Below, piece after piece: positions 19,672 to 29,886 of a DNA stretch of 39,266 bases (position 1 is the stretch's first letter; every line of letters starts with the position of its first letter). Where the stretch lies: contig JAUCBJ010001491.1 of the NCBI GenBank assembly GCA_032718475.1, positions 1 to 39,266 of the forward strand. The letters run 5' to 3'. A program made the position numbers and the translations under genes. The notes under the pieces were generated by a model. It did not search any database. It was not told the DNA's origin and was given only the letters and a program-made list of their open reading frames with translations. Source of the stretch: Nemertoderma westbladi (lineage: Eukaryota; Xenacoelomorpha; Nemertodermatida; Nemertodermatidae).

Positions 19672-19692
19672 TGTGTGTGTGTGTGTGTGTGT
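19672..19692 (+). repeat. GT microsatellite
   Basis: About ten GT dinucleotides, followed by a 14-bp direct repeat, TCGGAAGCCATAAT or a close variant. Confidence 0.9.
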
Positions 19693-20350
19693 CAGTGTGT
19701 CGGAAGCCATAAATGTCGGAAGCCATAATCGAAGTTAATATCTTCAGCTAACTGCTAAATTGTATGGTTGAGTCATTTTGAACGGTCTCTCCATGGAAAT
19801 TAATTGTTTAGCACCATACGATTAAAGTTATTTTGCACAGAAATTAGATATCTGGAATCCATGTACCCCATCCCATTATAGTTTTTTATTTTTTCAAGTG
19901 ATTTGCGTTAATAAATATATTTTTAATTGATTTAAACATAATTAACATTGTAAATTCATACGCTGATTCCATCCTCCCCCATAGAGCCTAAGGCACGGCA
20001 AGGGCAGCCGTGCCCAATAATATTTCTTGAAGTTTTACATTACTGCAAGCTAAAGTCTTTGACCAAGCCAGTGCCTAGGCTAGTACACAAGGACATAGTA
20101 GTCCAGTAGAAGGAATAGTGCTCCTTCAATGCATCTCAACAGACATCAATTCATTTGCCTGTGCCAACCAACGCGTGCTCCATAACATAACATATATTCT
20201 TGATTTCCATCACCTCTCACCACAATTATTATTAGTAATTAAAAGTTTCAATTCGGTTTGTCTTTCCGTTATCTGGTTATTCAGTTATTGCATTAAATAA
20301 ATGTTTTAAAATATATCTTACGAAATATGGTTAATCATTAAAACTTGTCG
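19693..20350. other. non-coding stretch
   Basis: AT-rich, with no gene, RNA or repeat recognised. Confidence 0.5.
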
Positions 20351-20870
20351 CTAACATTCTCGCTATGGGGGTTTTAAAGAGTGTTGATTACATCTTTACA
20401 TAAATCTAGTCTGTCTGTCTGTCGGTCTTTCTGTCAGTCAGTCTGTCAAAACATAAAAGATAATTCAAATTAACTAACATTCTCGCTATGGGGGTTTTAA
20501 GGGGTGCTGATTTCATTTCTGATGTCAGTTTACAGGTTTACATAAATCTAGTCTGTCTGTTTGTCGGTCTTTCTGTCAGTCAGTCAGTCTGTCAAAACTT
20601 AAAAAAGAATACAAACTAACTAACATTCTCGTTATGGGGTTTTAATGGGTGCTAATTTTATTTCAGATGTCAGTTTTCACGTTTAAAAAAATCTAGTCTG
20701 TCTGGCTGTCGGTCTTTCTGTCAGTCAGTCTGTGAAAACTTAAGAAAGTATACTAACTAACCAACATTCTCGTTATGGGGGTTTTAAGGGTTGCTGATTT
20801 CTTTTTTGGTGTCAGTTTACACGTTTACATAAATCTAGTCTGTCTGTCTGTCGGTCTCTCTGTCAGTCTG
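20351..20870 (+). repeat. four tandem units of about 125-147 bp with GTCT tracts
   Basis: Each unit begins CTAACATTCTCGCTATGGGG or similar (about 20351, 20475, 20621, 20762). Each contains TTTACATAAATCTAGTCTGT, then GTCTGTCTGTCGGTCTTTCT and CAGTCAGTCTGTCAAAAC. They are diverged by several percent. Confidence 0.88.
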
Positions 20871-21149
20871 AACTACTGCACTGTGGTTGGCATTACGCCA
20901 TATACCTAACACTAATAATACAGTCTACAATACAGCCTATCTACAGTACAGAATGGATTTTTTTGCCACGAAGAGAAATAAATGTCATTAATACTATCCA
21001 CCAGTATACCTTCTCCAAGAGCCTTCTAATAAAACATGTATTCCAGCATGACGTGCACTGCACGTCTTCGTGCTGTCCATTGTGACGTGCAGTGGACGTC
21101 ATAGGCTCTAAGGGGTTAAGCAACACGGTCCCTACTTCGCCCTGTCGAC
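20871..21149. other. non-coding stretch with two palindromes
   Basis: GACGTGCACTGCACGTC at 21050-21066 is a perfect 17-bp palindrome around one base. TGACGTGCAGTGGACGTCA at about 21083-21101 is a related imperfect one; both carry ACGTC or TGACGT half-sites. Confidence 0.65.
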
Positions 21150-21480
21150 ACCCCAGCCATTTTTCACCAATCCTTTTTTAGAGTTTTTTAATTTTTTTGG
21201 TATTGGTGAAAGTTCTACAACATTAGTAGATATGTTTTTTATGATAGCTAGTGTTATTTTGCTAGCTAGTATTTTTTGAAATTATAAAAAATGTGAAAGT
21301 CCATGATATTTCAGGTTAAACTGTTGAAGAATATATTAATGACCAAAATAATTTCCAAAAATTACTAGATAGTAAAAAATACTAGCTACCATAAAAAATC
21401 TACTAAGGTTCTAGAACATTCACTAATATAAAAAAGCCCTCAAAATCACAAAAAATAAAGGTTAAAAAACTCATTCGGGA
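21150..21480. mobile_element. short foldback (MITE-like) element
   Basis: The two halves are complementary. Left: TTAGTAGATATGTTTTTTAT and GATAGCTAGTGTT (21222-21255). Right: AATACTAGCTACCATAAAAA and ATCTACTAAGGTTCTAGAAC (21388-21417). The outer AATTTTTTTGGTATTGGTGAA faces TTCACTAATATAAAAAAG. It has no coding capacity. Confidence 0.65.
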
Positions 21481-21603
21481 CTCTTTTGCTTAAGGAGTCA
21501 AAATTGTAGAAAAAATTCCCGAAGTTTGCGACGTTTGCGAAATTCGCGAAGAATCCGTCAGTTTCTGTGCCCTAATGGTTTCGTGACGAAACAATAAAAT
21601 CTT

Positions 21604-22875
21604 ACACGAAGTGGGGCCTTCGCGCAGCACGTGAAATGAGTTAATGCTAAGTATCAACTCGAAAGGATTATAAAAACATAGGAGAAGATTTTCCCGGAAA
21701 ACGTTAACCCTCTAGCGGGAGACTGGGTAACTGAAGAAGGAAGGATTAGTTTCCCTACAAAGCCACATCCTATGGTCTATTACATATCTACCAAGTTTCC
21801 GATTGACGGATCATAAATAACGAAATGTTGGAAGGTTTTCACTTTCATACATTTAGCCCTCTAGCGGCATATTAAAGAACTACGGATCGATCACCTTCCT
21901 CACAAAGACGAGGCATGTGGTCTAGTACATACCGGTACTGTATATTCCAAAATTCAGCTTAAATAGATTAAGATCAAGGAATTCGCAAAGGTTATCACTT
22001 TCCTACATTTCGCCCTCTAGCGGCAGACTCGAAAACTCCGGACCGATTACTGTCCACACAAAGACTTAGGATGTCTTCTAGTACATATATGACAAGTTTC
22101 AGCGTAATCAGATCATAAACAACTAAATGGAAGAATAATTTCACATTCGGGACATTTCGCCCTCTAGCGGCAGACTGGAGAACTGCAGACAGATTAGCCT
22201 CCTTTGAAATTTACAGCTAATGGTCTAGTACATACTTCCCAAGTTTCAGCTTAAACGGATTAAAAGCAAAGAAATGGGTGGCCATTTAATGTTTAGACAT
22301 GTGGCCCTCTAGCGGGAGACTGGAAAACTTCGGACCGATTACAATCCACACAAAGACTCAGGATGTCATCTAGTACATATATGACAAGTTTCAGCGTAAT
22401 CAGATCATAAACAACTAAATGGAAGAATAATTTCACATTCGGGACATTTCGCCCTCTAGCGGCAGACTGGAGAACTGCAGACAGATTAGCCTCCTTTGAA
22501 ATTTACAGCTAATGGTCTAGTACATACTTCCCAAGTTTCAGCTTAAACGGATTAAAAGCAAAGAAATGGGTGGCCATTTAATGTTTAGACATGTGGCCCT
22601 CTAGCGGGAGACCATTGCACTGATGGTGTCTGAAAGTCTCTCAAAAATCTCAACTTTTGCTCATATTGATACCTACAAATTTTCAACTTGGCAGCTTTAA
22701 ATCCGACAAAGTTATTAGCATGTCAAAATCGTAACGACGACGACAACGACGACGACGACAACGACGACGACGACAACGACGACGACGACGACGACGACAA
22801 CTATTTGCATAAATTGACCCACCCCCTAACAGTGTCAATTCGCTAAGGCTCCGCCAACTTCGTGGCTCGCCCCAC
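21604..22875 (+). mobile_element. element E2, copy 1
   Basis: Ends: ACACGAAGTGGGGCCTTCGC at left and TTCGTGGCTCGCCCCAC at right, which share the inverted GTGGGGC. Inside are seven CCCTCTAGCGG cores at 21708, 21857, 22013, 22160, 22305, 22452 and 22597 (spacings 149, 156, 147, 145, 147, 145). Each is followed by a similar arm with GTACATA and AAGTTTCAG. A (GAC/AAC)n microsatellite lies at 22732-22801. The Arg-rich minus-strand frame over the microsatellite is not a gene. It is non-autonomous. Confidence 0.85.
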
Positions 22876-23792
22876 ACACTTAACACACACGAACTAATTT
22901 AATGTGTGTATTAGTATGCCTGAATAATTAATTAGAAATTGAATTAATGAACGCTATTTCAACATGAAATCTACGGAATCAATACACACGCACACTACTG
23001 AATTTAACAATTTATATAGATTGCAACTTATATTTGGCTACCTTTTAATGGGTGACTAATTTAATTATTCACCCCTATATATTTGTAGCCTTTTTAATTT
23101 GTGCCTCTAATTGAATCAAACATTAAACTATGTCACAATATTGGTCTGTCGGTAGCTGGTCAATGATTCTCTCATAAATGTGTTAATTAGTCGCTGCTCA
23201 GTCATTGAACATTTGAACACGTGCTGCTCGAAGACCCCACAACGTGTATGCCTGGCTTCAATCTAAGTAACACAATTTAAATTTCATTGAAAAGGGTATT
23301 TTTAAAGTTCATAGATAAGTGTCATGGGTGGGATTGTTATTTGGAGTTAGTAAGTCGACAATATATTCAGGTGCATATAGTAGGATGCTATAGTTACTTG
23401 TCAGCCAGTGCAAAGATTTCAGAGCGTCTGTAATGTGGCCTCGACTTGGAAGCTTATTAGTGATGCGCGCACAGGAGTTTAGAACCATATTTGTAGGTGG
23501 TTGAGTTGATCTTGTGGGAGGCCGTATAATAGAGAGTTATTTTGGAGCTAGACACTCCATGCTATGCAGTGTATCTAATAAGTCCTCTCACCGGGAGCCG
23601 TAATCCAGACGGCAATTAAAATAACCCCCAATCACAATTTTCCATGAGGCTGTAGTGTAAGACAGAGCCTCGTTTATCGACATATACAAATCGAAATAAT
23701 AACGAACCTGCCTATCAATAGGCCAGGGTAGTTCTTGTCAAGAGTTGAGCCGTTCAAAAACACGATGTGGTTGTGTGTGTGTGTATATATAT
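22876..23792. other. spacer of the 2189-bp repeat, copy 1
   Basis: AT-rich; its right part contains a dead non-LTR remnant (listed separately). It ends in a TG/TA microsatellite, TGTGTGTGTGTATATATATA, next to the following E element. Confidence 0.8.
23345..23600 (-). pseudogene. CR1/L2-like reverse transcriptase 3' remnant, copy 1
   Basis: On the minus strand, split frames give NSLLYGLPQDQLNHLQ and then, after frameshifts and stops, ITDALKSLHWL and APEYI. This order is the usual thumb and C-terminal region of CR1/L2/Rex-type non-LTR elements (LLYGLP..NRLQ..QN..LHWLPV..I..K). The catalytic part is missing. Old and inactive. Confidence 0.62.
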
Positions 23793-25064
23793 ACACGAAG
23801 TGGGGCCTTCGCGCAGCACGTGAAATGAGTTAATGCTAAGTATCAACTCGAAAGGATTATAAAAACATAGGAGAAGATTTTCCCGGAAAACGTTAACCCT
23901 CTAGCGGGAGACTGGGTAACTGAAGAAGGAAGGATTAGTTTCCCTACAAAGCCACATCCTATGGTCTATTACATATCTACCAAGTTTCCGATTGACGGAT
24001 CATAAATAACGAAATGTTGGAAGGTTTTCACTTTCATACATTTAGCCCTCTAGCGGCATATTAAAGAACTACGGATCGATCACCTTCCTCACAAAGACGA
24101 GGCATGTGGTCTAGTACATACCGGTACTGTATATTCCAAAATTCAGCTTAAATAGATTAAGATCAAGGAATTCGCAAAGGTTATCACTTTCCTACATTTC
24201 GCCCTCTAGCGGCAGACTCGAAAACTCCGGACCGATTACTGTCCACACAAAGACTTAGGATGTCTTCTAGTACATATATGACAAGTTTCAGCGTAATCAG
24301 ATCATAAACAACTAAATGGAAGAATAATTTCACATTCGGGACATTTCGCCCTCTAGCGGCAGACTGGAGAACTGCAGACAGATTAGCCTCCTTTGAAATT
24401 TACAGCTAATGGTCTAGTACATACTTCCCAAGTTTCAGCTTAAACGGATTAAAAGCAAAGAAATGGGTGGCCATTTAATGTTTAGACATGTGGCCCTCTA
24501 GCGGGAGACTGGAAAACTTCGGACCGATTACAATCCACACAAAGACTCAGGATGTCATCTAGTACATATATGACAAGTTTCAGCGTAATCAGATCATAAA
24601 CAACTAAATGGAAGAATAATTTCACATTCGGGACATTTCGCCCTCTAGCGGCAGACTGGAGAACTGCAGACAGATTAGCCTCCTTTGAAATTTACAGCTA
24701 ATGGTCTAGTACATACTTCCCAAGTTTCAGCTTAAACGGATTAAAAGCAAAGAAATGGGTGGCCATTTAATGTTTAGACATGTGGCCCTCTAGCGGGAGA
24801 CCATTGCACTGATGGTGTCTGAAAGTCTCTCAAAAATCTCAACTTTTGCTCATATTGATACCTACAAATTTTCAACTTGGCAGCTTTAAATCCGACAAAG
24901 TTATTAGCATGTCAAAATCGTAACGACGACGACAACGACGACGACGACAACGACGACGACGACAACGACGACGACGACGACGACGACAACTATTTGCATA
25001 AATTGACCCACCCCCTAACAGTGTCAATTCGCTAAGGCTCCGCCAACTTCGTGGCTCGCCCCAC
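23793..25064 (+). mobile_element. element E2, copy 2
   Basis: Same as copy 1, offset by 2189 bp. Its left flank is TATATATA. Confidence 0.88.
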
Positions 25065-25981
25065 ACACTTAACACACACGAACTAATTTAATGTGTGTAT
25101 TAGTATGCCTGAATAATTAATTAGAAATTGAATTAATGAACGCTATTTCAACATGAAATCTACGGAATCAATACACACGCACACTACTGAATTTAACAAT
25201 TTATATAGATTGCAACTTATATTTGGCTACCTTTTAATGGGTGACTAATTTAATTATTCACCCCTATATATTTGTAGCCTTTTTAATTTGTGCCTCTAAT
25301 TGAATCAAACATTAAACTATGTCACAATATTGGTCTGTCGGTAGCTGGTCAATGATTCTCTCATAAATGTGTTAATTAGTCGCTGCTCAGTCATTGAACA
25401 TTTGAACACGTGCTGCTCGAAGACCCCACAACGTGTATGCCTGGCTTCAATCTAAGTAACACAATTTAAATTTCATTGAAAAGGGTATTTTTAAAGTTCA
25501 TAGATAAGTGTCATGGGTGGGATTGTTATTTGGAGTTAGTAAGTCGACAATATATTCAGGTGCATATAGTAGGATGCTATAGTTACTTGTCAGCCAGTGC
25601 AAAGATTTCAGAGCGTCTGTAATGTGGCCTCGACTTGGAAGCTTATTAGTGATGCGCGCACAGGAGTTTAGAACCATATTTGTAGGTGGTTGAGTTGATC
25701 TTGTGGGAGGCCGTATAATAGAGAGTTATTTTGGAGCTAGACACTCCATGCTATGCAGTGTATCTAATAAGTCCTCTCACCGGGAGCCGTAATCCAGACG
25801 GCAATTAAAATAACCCCCAATCACAATTTTCCATGAGGCTGTAGTGTAAGACAGAGCCTCGTTTATCGACATATACAAATCGAAATAATAACGAACCTGC
25901 CTATCAATAGGCCAGGGTAGTTCTTGTCAAGAGTTGAGCCGTTCAAAAACACGATGTGGTTGTGTGTGTGTGTATATATAT
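25065..25981. other. spacer of the 2189-bp repeat, copy 2
   Basis: Same as 22876-23792 wherever compared, including the CR1/L2-like remnant and the terminal TG/TA microsatellite. Confidence 0.85.
25534..25789 (-). pseudogene. CR1/L2-like reverse transcriptase 3' remnant, copy 2
   Basis: Duplicate of the remnant at 23345-23600, carried along in the 2189-bp unit, with the same stops and frameshifts. Confidence 0.62.
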
Positions 25982-27253
25982 ACACGAAGTGGGGCCTTCG
26001 CGCAGCACGTGAAATGAGTTAATGCTAAGTATCAACTCGAAAGGATTATAAAAACATAGGAGAAGATTTTCCCGGAAAACGTTAACCCTCTAGCGGGAGA
26101 CTGGGTAACTGAAGAAGGAAGGATTAGTTTCCCTACAAAGCCACATCCTATGGTCTATTACATATCTACCAAGTTTCCGATTGACGGATCATAAATAACG
26201 AAATGTTGGAAGGTTTTCACTTTCATACATTTAGCCCTCTAGCGGCATATTAAAGAACTACGGATCGATCACCTTCCTCACAAAGACGAGGCATGTGGTC
26301 TAGTACATACCGGTACTGTATATTCCAAAATTCAGCTTAAATAGATTAAGATCAAGGAATTCGCAAAGGTTATCACTTTCCTACATTTCGCCCTCTAGCG
26401 GCAGACTCGAAAACTCCGGACCGATTACTGTCCACACAAAGACTTAGGATGTCTTCTAGTACATATATGACAAGTTTCAGCGTAATCAGATCATAAACAA
26501 CTAAATGGAAGAATAATTTCACATTCGGGACATTTCGCCCTCTAGCGGCAGACTGGAGAACTGCAGACAGATTAGCCTCCTTTGAAATTTACAGCTAATG
26601 GTCTAGTACATACTTCCCAAGTTTCAGCTTAAACGGATTAAAAGCAAAGAAATGGGTGGCCATTTAATGTTTAGACATGTGGCCCTCTAGCGGGAGACTG
26701 GAAAACTTCGGACCGATTACAATCCACACAAAGACTCAGGATGTCATCTAGTACATATATGACAAGTTTCAGCGTAATCAGATCATAAACAACTAAATGG
26801 AAGAATAATTTCACATTCGGGACATTTCGCCCTCTAGCGGCAGACTGGAGAACTGCAGACAGATTAGCCTCCTTTGAAATTTACAGCTAATGGTCTAGTA
26901 CATACTTCCCAAGTTTCAGCTTAAACGGATTAAAAGCAAAGAAATGGGTGGCCATTTAATGTTTAGACATGTGGCCCTCTAGCGGGAGACCATTGCACTG
27001 ATGGTGTCTGAAAGTCTCTCAAAAATCTCAACTTTTGCTCATATTGATACCTACAAATTTTCAACTTGGCAGCTTTAAATCCGACAAAGTTATTAGCATG
27101 TCAAAATCGTAACGACGACGACAACGACGACGACGACAACGACGACGACGACAACGACGACGACGACGACGACGACAACTATTTGCATAAATTGACCCAC
27201 CCCCTAACAGTGTCAATTCGCTAAGGCTCCGCCAACTTCGTGGCTCGCCCCAC
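25982..27253 (+). mobile_element. element E2, copy 3
   Basis: Flanked on both sides by ATATATATAC (before 25983 and after 27253). This is a possible target duplication, but its low complexity makes it weak evidence. It is followed by DNA not present after copies 1 and 2. Confidence 0.85.
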
Positions 27254-27325
27254 ATATATATACATCGATATAACTTATCTAATCGCTCTATACTGTATAA
27301 TAGGCTGTTCTACTGTAGTACACAG

Positions 27326-27472
27326 CGCCATATATCGTAACATTGTCCATGTATCCTGAGCTGAACCACGGGAAATTCTCCTATGCCGATAGATGGTTGG
27401 GAGACCTTCCACGAGAGATGTTTGTCCGGAATGGATTGTCTGATTTCCTCTCCATCAGTTATCGCCTCATAG
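27326..27472 (+). CDS. candidate internal coding exon, unidentified
   Basis: A 147-bp stretch is open in one frame. It is preceded by a pyrimidine-containing acceptor (CTGTTCTACTGTAGTACACAG) and followed by a consensus donor AG|GTAAGG. The protein includes SYADRWLGDLPREMF and a hydrophobic end, LSISYRLI. Codon use looks coding (mixed third positions, no low complexity). The exon length is a multiple of three, entering with two bases and leaving one. I do not recognise the family and see no neighbouring exon, because the left is transposon array and the right is satellite. It could be a stranded exon of a gene disrupted by repeats, a processed fragment or chance. The antisense frame is also open but has no comparable splice context. 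Confidence 0.35.
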
Positions 27473-28010
27473 GTAAGGGCTCGATATATGGCATATCTAG
27501 AATCACTTCGAACAATGATCGTAATCAACATTATAAGAAGTCATCGGAATATACAGTATAAAATTGCACATGGAGCTTAGGGTGGTTGCCTTGGTAACCG
27601 ATACATGTTTGCGTAATTTCGGGAAGTCGGGTATGGTGGTTGCCTTGGTAACAGATACATGTTATGCGTAATTTCGGGAAGTCGGGTATGGTGGTTGCCT
27701 TGGTAACCGATACATGTTATGCGTAATTTCGGGAAGTCGGGTATGGTGGTTGCCTTGGTAACAGATACATGTTATGCGTAATTTCTTGAAGTCGGGTATG
27801 GTGGTTGCCTTGGTAACAGATACATGTTATGCGTAATTTCTTGAAGTCGGGTATGGTGGTTGCCTTGGTAACAGATACATGTTATGCATAATTTCTTGAA
27901 GTCAGGTATGGTGGTTGGTTGCCTTGGTAACAGATACATGTTATGTGTAATTTCTTGAAGTCGGGTATGGTGGTTGCCTTGGTAACAGATACATGTTATG
28001 CGTAATTTCG

Positions 28011-28537
28011 TAATACGTAAGGGAAAGGCATGGGCAGCCTTGAATAGGCTTCCCAGGATTTGGAAGTCACCTAGAATTAATCGGAAACTTAAGGTCCGAT
28101 TATTTAGAGCAGCAGTAGTTCCAGTACTCCTCTACGGGAGTCCATGCTGGGCTCTAACTGCTGAGGACACCAAATCTCTGGATGGCACATTCACAAGAAT
28201 GCTACGCCGGGTACATTGTGTCAAGTACAATGCACACATCTCCAACCAGACACTATATAACATTGGAGGTGTCGCATTGGTTCCCCCAAGCTTGACACTA
28301 GAACAAAATCGCCTCCGCTTTGCAGGACATTGCTTTCGCCGTGAGGACCAGCCAGTGCATAATCTTGTACTTTGGCAGCCTCATGGAGTGAATAAGCATG
28401 GTGGACAGCCCATGACTTTCTTGAGACGCATCTTAAAGGACACTGGCCTTAAAGATGCGGATGATCTAGCAAATGTCATGGGTGATAGGGAGTTGTGGCG
28501 GTGCAATTTTGTTGACAAGCCGGCACAGCATTCTTAA
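28011..28537 (+). pseudogene. A5 C-terminal RT fragment
   Basis: About 175 codons without internal stops, ending in VDKPAQHS at 28537. Only the part after the polymerase is present: the thumb-like helices, CWALTAEDTKSLDGT, RLRFAGHCFRRED and the tail. The RT catalytic motifs, including FADD, are absent, so it is non-functional although the frame is clean. It is nearly identical to A2 and A3 in this part, so insertion was recent. Confidence 0.88.
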
Positions 28538-28593
28538 AAATGCAGCTGCAATGCAGCATGCCGATCCTAGTAGTAGTAGTAGTAGTAGTAGTA
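28011..28593 (+). mobile_element. RTE-like retrotransposon A copy A5, inserted in the 55-bp array
   Basis: The most truncated A copy: it starts at the codons for IRKGKAWAAL and ends with the 3' UTR and about eight TAG repeats. The 13-bp ATGCGTAATTTCG on both sides (27998-28010, 28594-28606) is a likely target duplication, though it is also a piece of the array unit. Confidence 0.93.
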
Positions 28594-29032
28594 ATGCGTA
28601 ATTTCGGGAAGTCGGGTATGGTGGTTGCCTTGGTAACAGATACATGTTATGCGTAATTTCTTGAAGTCAGGTATGGTGGTTGGTTGCCTTGGTAACAGAT
28701 ACATGTTATGTGTAATTTCTTGAAGTCGGGTATGGTGGTTGCCTTGGTAACAGATACATGTTATGCGTAATTTCTTGAAGTCGGGTATGGTGGTTGCCTT
28801 GGTAACAGATACATGTTATGCGTAATTTCTTGAAGTCAGGTATGGTGGTTGGTTGCCTTGGTAACAGATACATGTTATGTGTAATTTCTTGAAGTCGGGT
28901 ATGGTGGTTGCCTTGGTAACAGATACATGTTATGCGTAATTTCTTGAAGTCGGGTATGGTGGTGCCTTGGTAACATATACATGTTATGCGTAATTTCGGA
29001 AAGTCGGGTATGGTCATGGTGTAAAGTTTCCA

Positions 29033-29064
29033 TTTATTCCGGAAAATAATAATTAATTTTTATT
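29033..29064 (-). terminator. candidate polyadenylation signals of MRPL3
   Basis: AATAAA on the minus strand at 29059-29064 and again at 29033-29038, about 95 and 120 bp after the MRPL3 stop codon. Confidence 0.5.
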
Positions 29065-29156
29065 TACTTTAATCGAATAACTTGATATAAACAATAATTG
29101 TATTTTACTTTACATTGCATCGTATAACAATATAACCAGCTACTTCAAAACTGAAA

Positions 29157-29399
29157 CTAATTCATATCGTCGTCGTAAGTAATAGAATCTTCATTAAACT
29201 GAAACAATTTAGCGTCGAATAGTTCTTCTGGAAGTGGGTGATCGTTGTCGTATTGTTCTATGTATGTCGGATACGGAGGATTTATAGGTCGTTTATCGTT
29301 GGGGAGAGAAGTGTCGTAAAGCTTTACGTATTGTCCGACATAACCCAAAGAGTTGCCTTTCACGTAAATTACATTGTATTTTGTGTTTATTCGAATAAT
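29157..29399 (-). CDS. MRPL3: mitochondrial ribosomal protein L3, last exon
   Basis: Terminal coding exon of 80 codons plus stop. It encodes a large-subunit protein of the mitochondrial ribosome (uL3m) that binds the rRNA near the peptidyl-transferase entrance. The reading starts at IIRINTKYNVIYVKGN, which matches the conserved L3 beta-strand (animal MRPL3: WRINTKHNIIYVNGS). It continues through QYVKLYDT to NPPYPTY and the acidic LPEELFDAKLFQF segment, and ends just after SITYDD, as in other animals. A good acceptor, TTTGTATTTCACAG, lies directly upstream on the minus strand, and the exon enters in phase 0. The earlier exons with the RNA-binding globular part are not in the window, so the preceding intron is longer than 9.8 kb and holds the repeats to its right. 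The ORF is intact, so the gene is probably functional. It is a partial gene only because of the window. Confidence 0.88.
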   Translation of the reverse strand: MIRINTKYNVIYVKGNSLGYVGQYVKLYDTSLPNDKRPINPPYPTYIEQYDNDHPLPEELFDAKLFQFNEDSITYDDDMN

Positions 29400-29489
29400 C
29401 TGTGAAATACAAACAATTTATATACATATAATAAATTACTTTCGTTAGAAAAATAATTTAAGAGATAAATGCGAATCATCTAATATCTC
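29400..29489 (-). other. start of the last MRPL3 intron (3' side)
   Basis: AT-rich intron end with the acceptor dinucleotide AG at 29400-29401 on the minus strand. Confidence 0.7.
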
Positions 29490-29884
29490 AGATCAGTGGC
29501 GCCAATAAGGCAGGTTATGAGATTCAATATGACGTTTAATTACTCAAGGAGTAAATGGTTATAAGTATGCCTATTGTAATGACACTTGATTTAACATAAT
29601 TAAAATAAGGCAGGTTATTAAGCAGTGGCGCCAACAAGGCAGAGTGGCGCCAACAAGGCAGAGTGGCGCCAACAAGGCAGGTTATTGAGCAGTGGCGCCA
29701 ACAAGGCATAGTGGCGCCAACAAGGCAGGTTATTGAGCAGTGGCGCCAAGGCAGAGTGGCGCTAACAAGGCAGGTAGGTTATTGAGCAGTGGCGCCAACA
29801 AGGCAGGTTATTGAGCAGTGGCGCCAACAAGGCAGGTTATTGAGCAGTGGCGCCAAGGCAGAGTGGCGCTAACAAGGCAGGTAG
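29490..29884 (+). repeat. GGCGCC minisatellite
   Basis: About 13 units of AGTGGCGCCAACAAGGCAG, separated in a variable way by GTTATTGAGC. Variants are GGCGCTAAC, shortened GGCGCCAAGGC and a doubled AGGTAGGTT. Bases 29500-29630 are more diverged starting units. Confidence 0.9.
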
Positions 29885-29886
29885 GT

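Larger units (their letters stand above)
21604..27254 (+). repeat. 2189-bp tandem repeat, 2.6 copies
   Basis: Unit starts are 21604, 23793 and 25982. Each full unit is an E element (about 1272 bp) followed by a spacer (about 917 bp); the third copy has only the E element. I saw no base differences between copies wherever I compared them. The left flank joins at TACACGAAG and the right flank at GCCCCACA, both element ends. Confidence 0.95.
27573..29018. repeat. 55-bp array carrying X-box-like palindromes, split by A5
   Basis: About 15 units of GGTATGGTGGTTGCCTTGGT + AACAGATACATGTTATGCGT + AATTTCTTGAAGTCG, with 4-bp longer variants (GGTTGGTT). Each has GTTGCCTTGGTAAC, which fits the RFX X-box pattern RTNRCC-N2-RGYAAC. 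Left units have GGGAAG and right units mostly TTGAAG. It lies within 150 bp of the 3' end of MRPL3. Confidence 0.93.

Noticed and set aside
22683-27255. Arg-rich minus-strand frames over the GAC/AAC microsatellite in each E2 copy
   Set aside because: They are translations of a trinucleotide repeat in a non-coding element; copied three times with the tandem unit.
27310-27531. Minus-strand 73-codon frame
   Set aside because: Antisense of the better candidate exon; lacks matching splice sites and overlaps its donor.
29490-29884. GGCGCCAAC units as a retroelement tRNA-Lys primer-binding site
   Set aside because: TGGCGCC resembles such sites, but the following bases do not match well and the unit is a tandem minisatellite with no LTR beside it.
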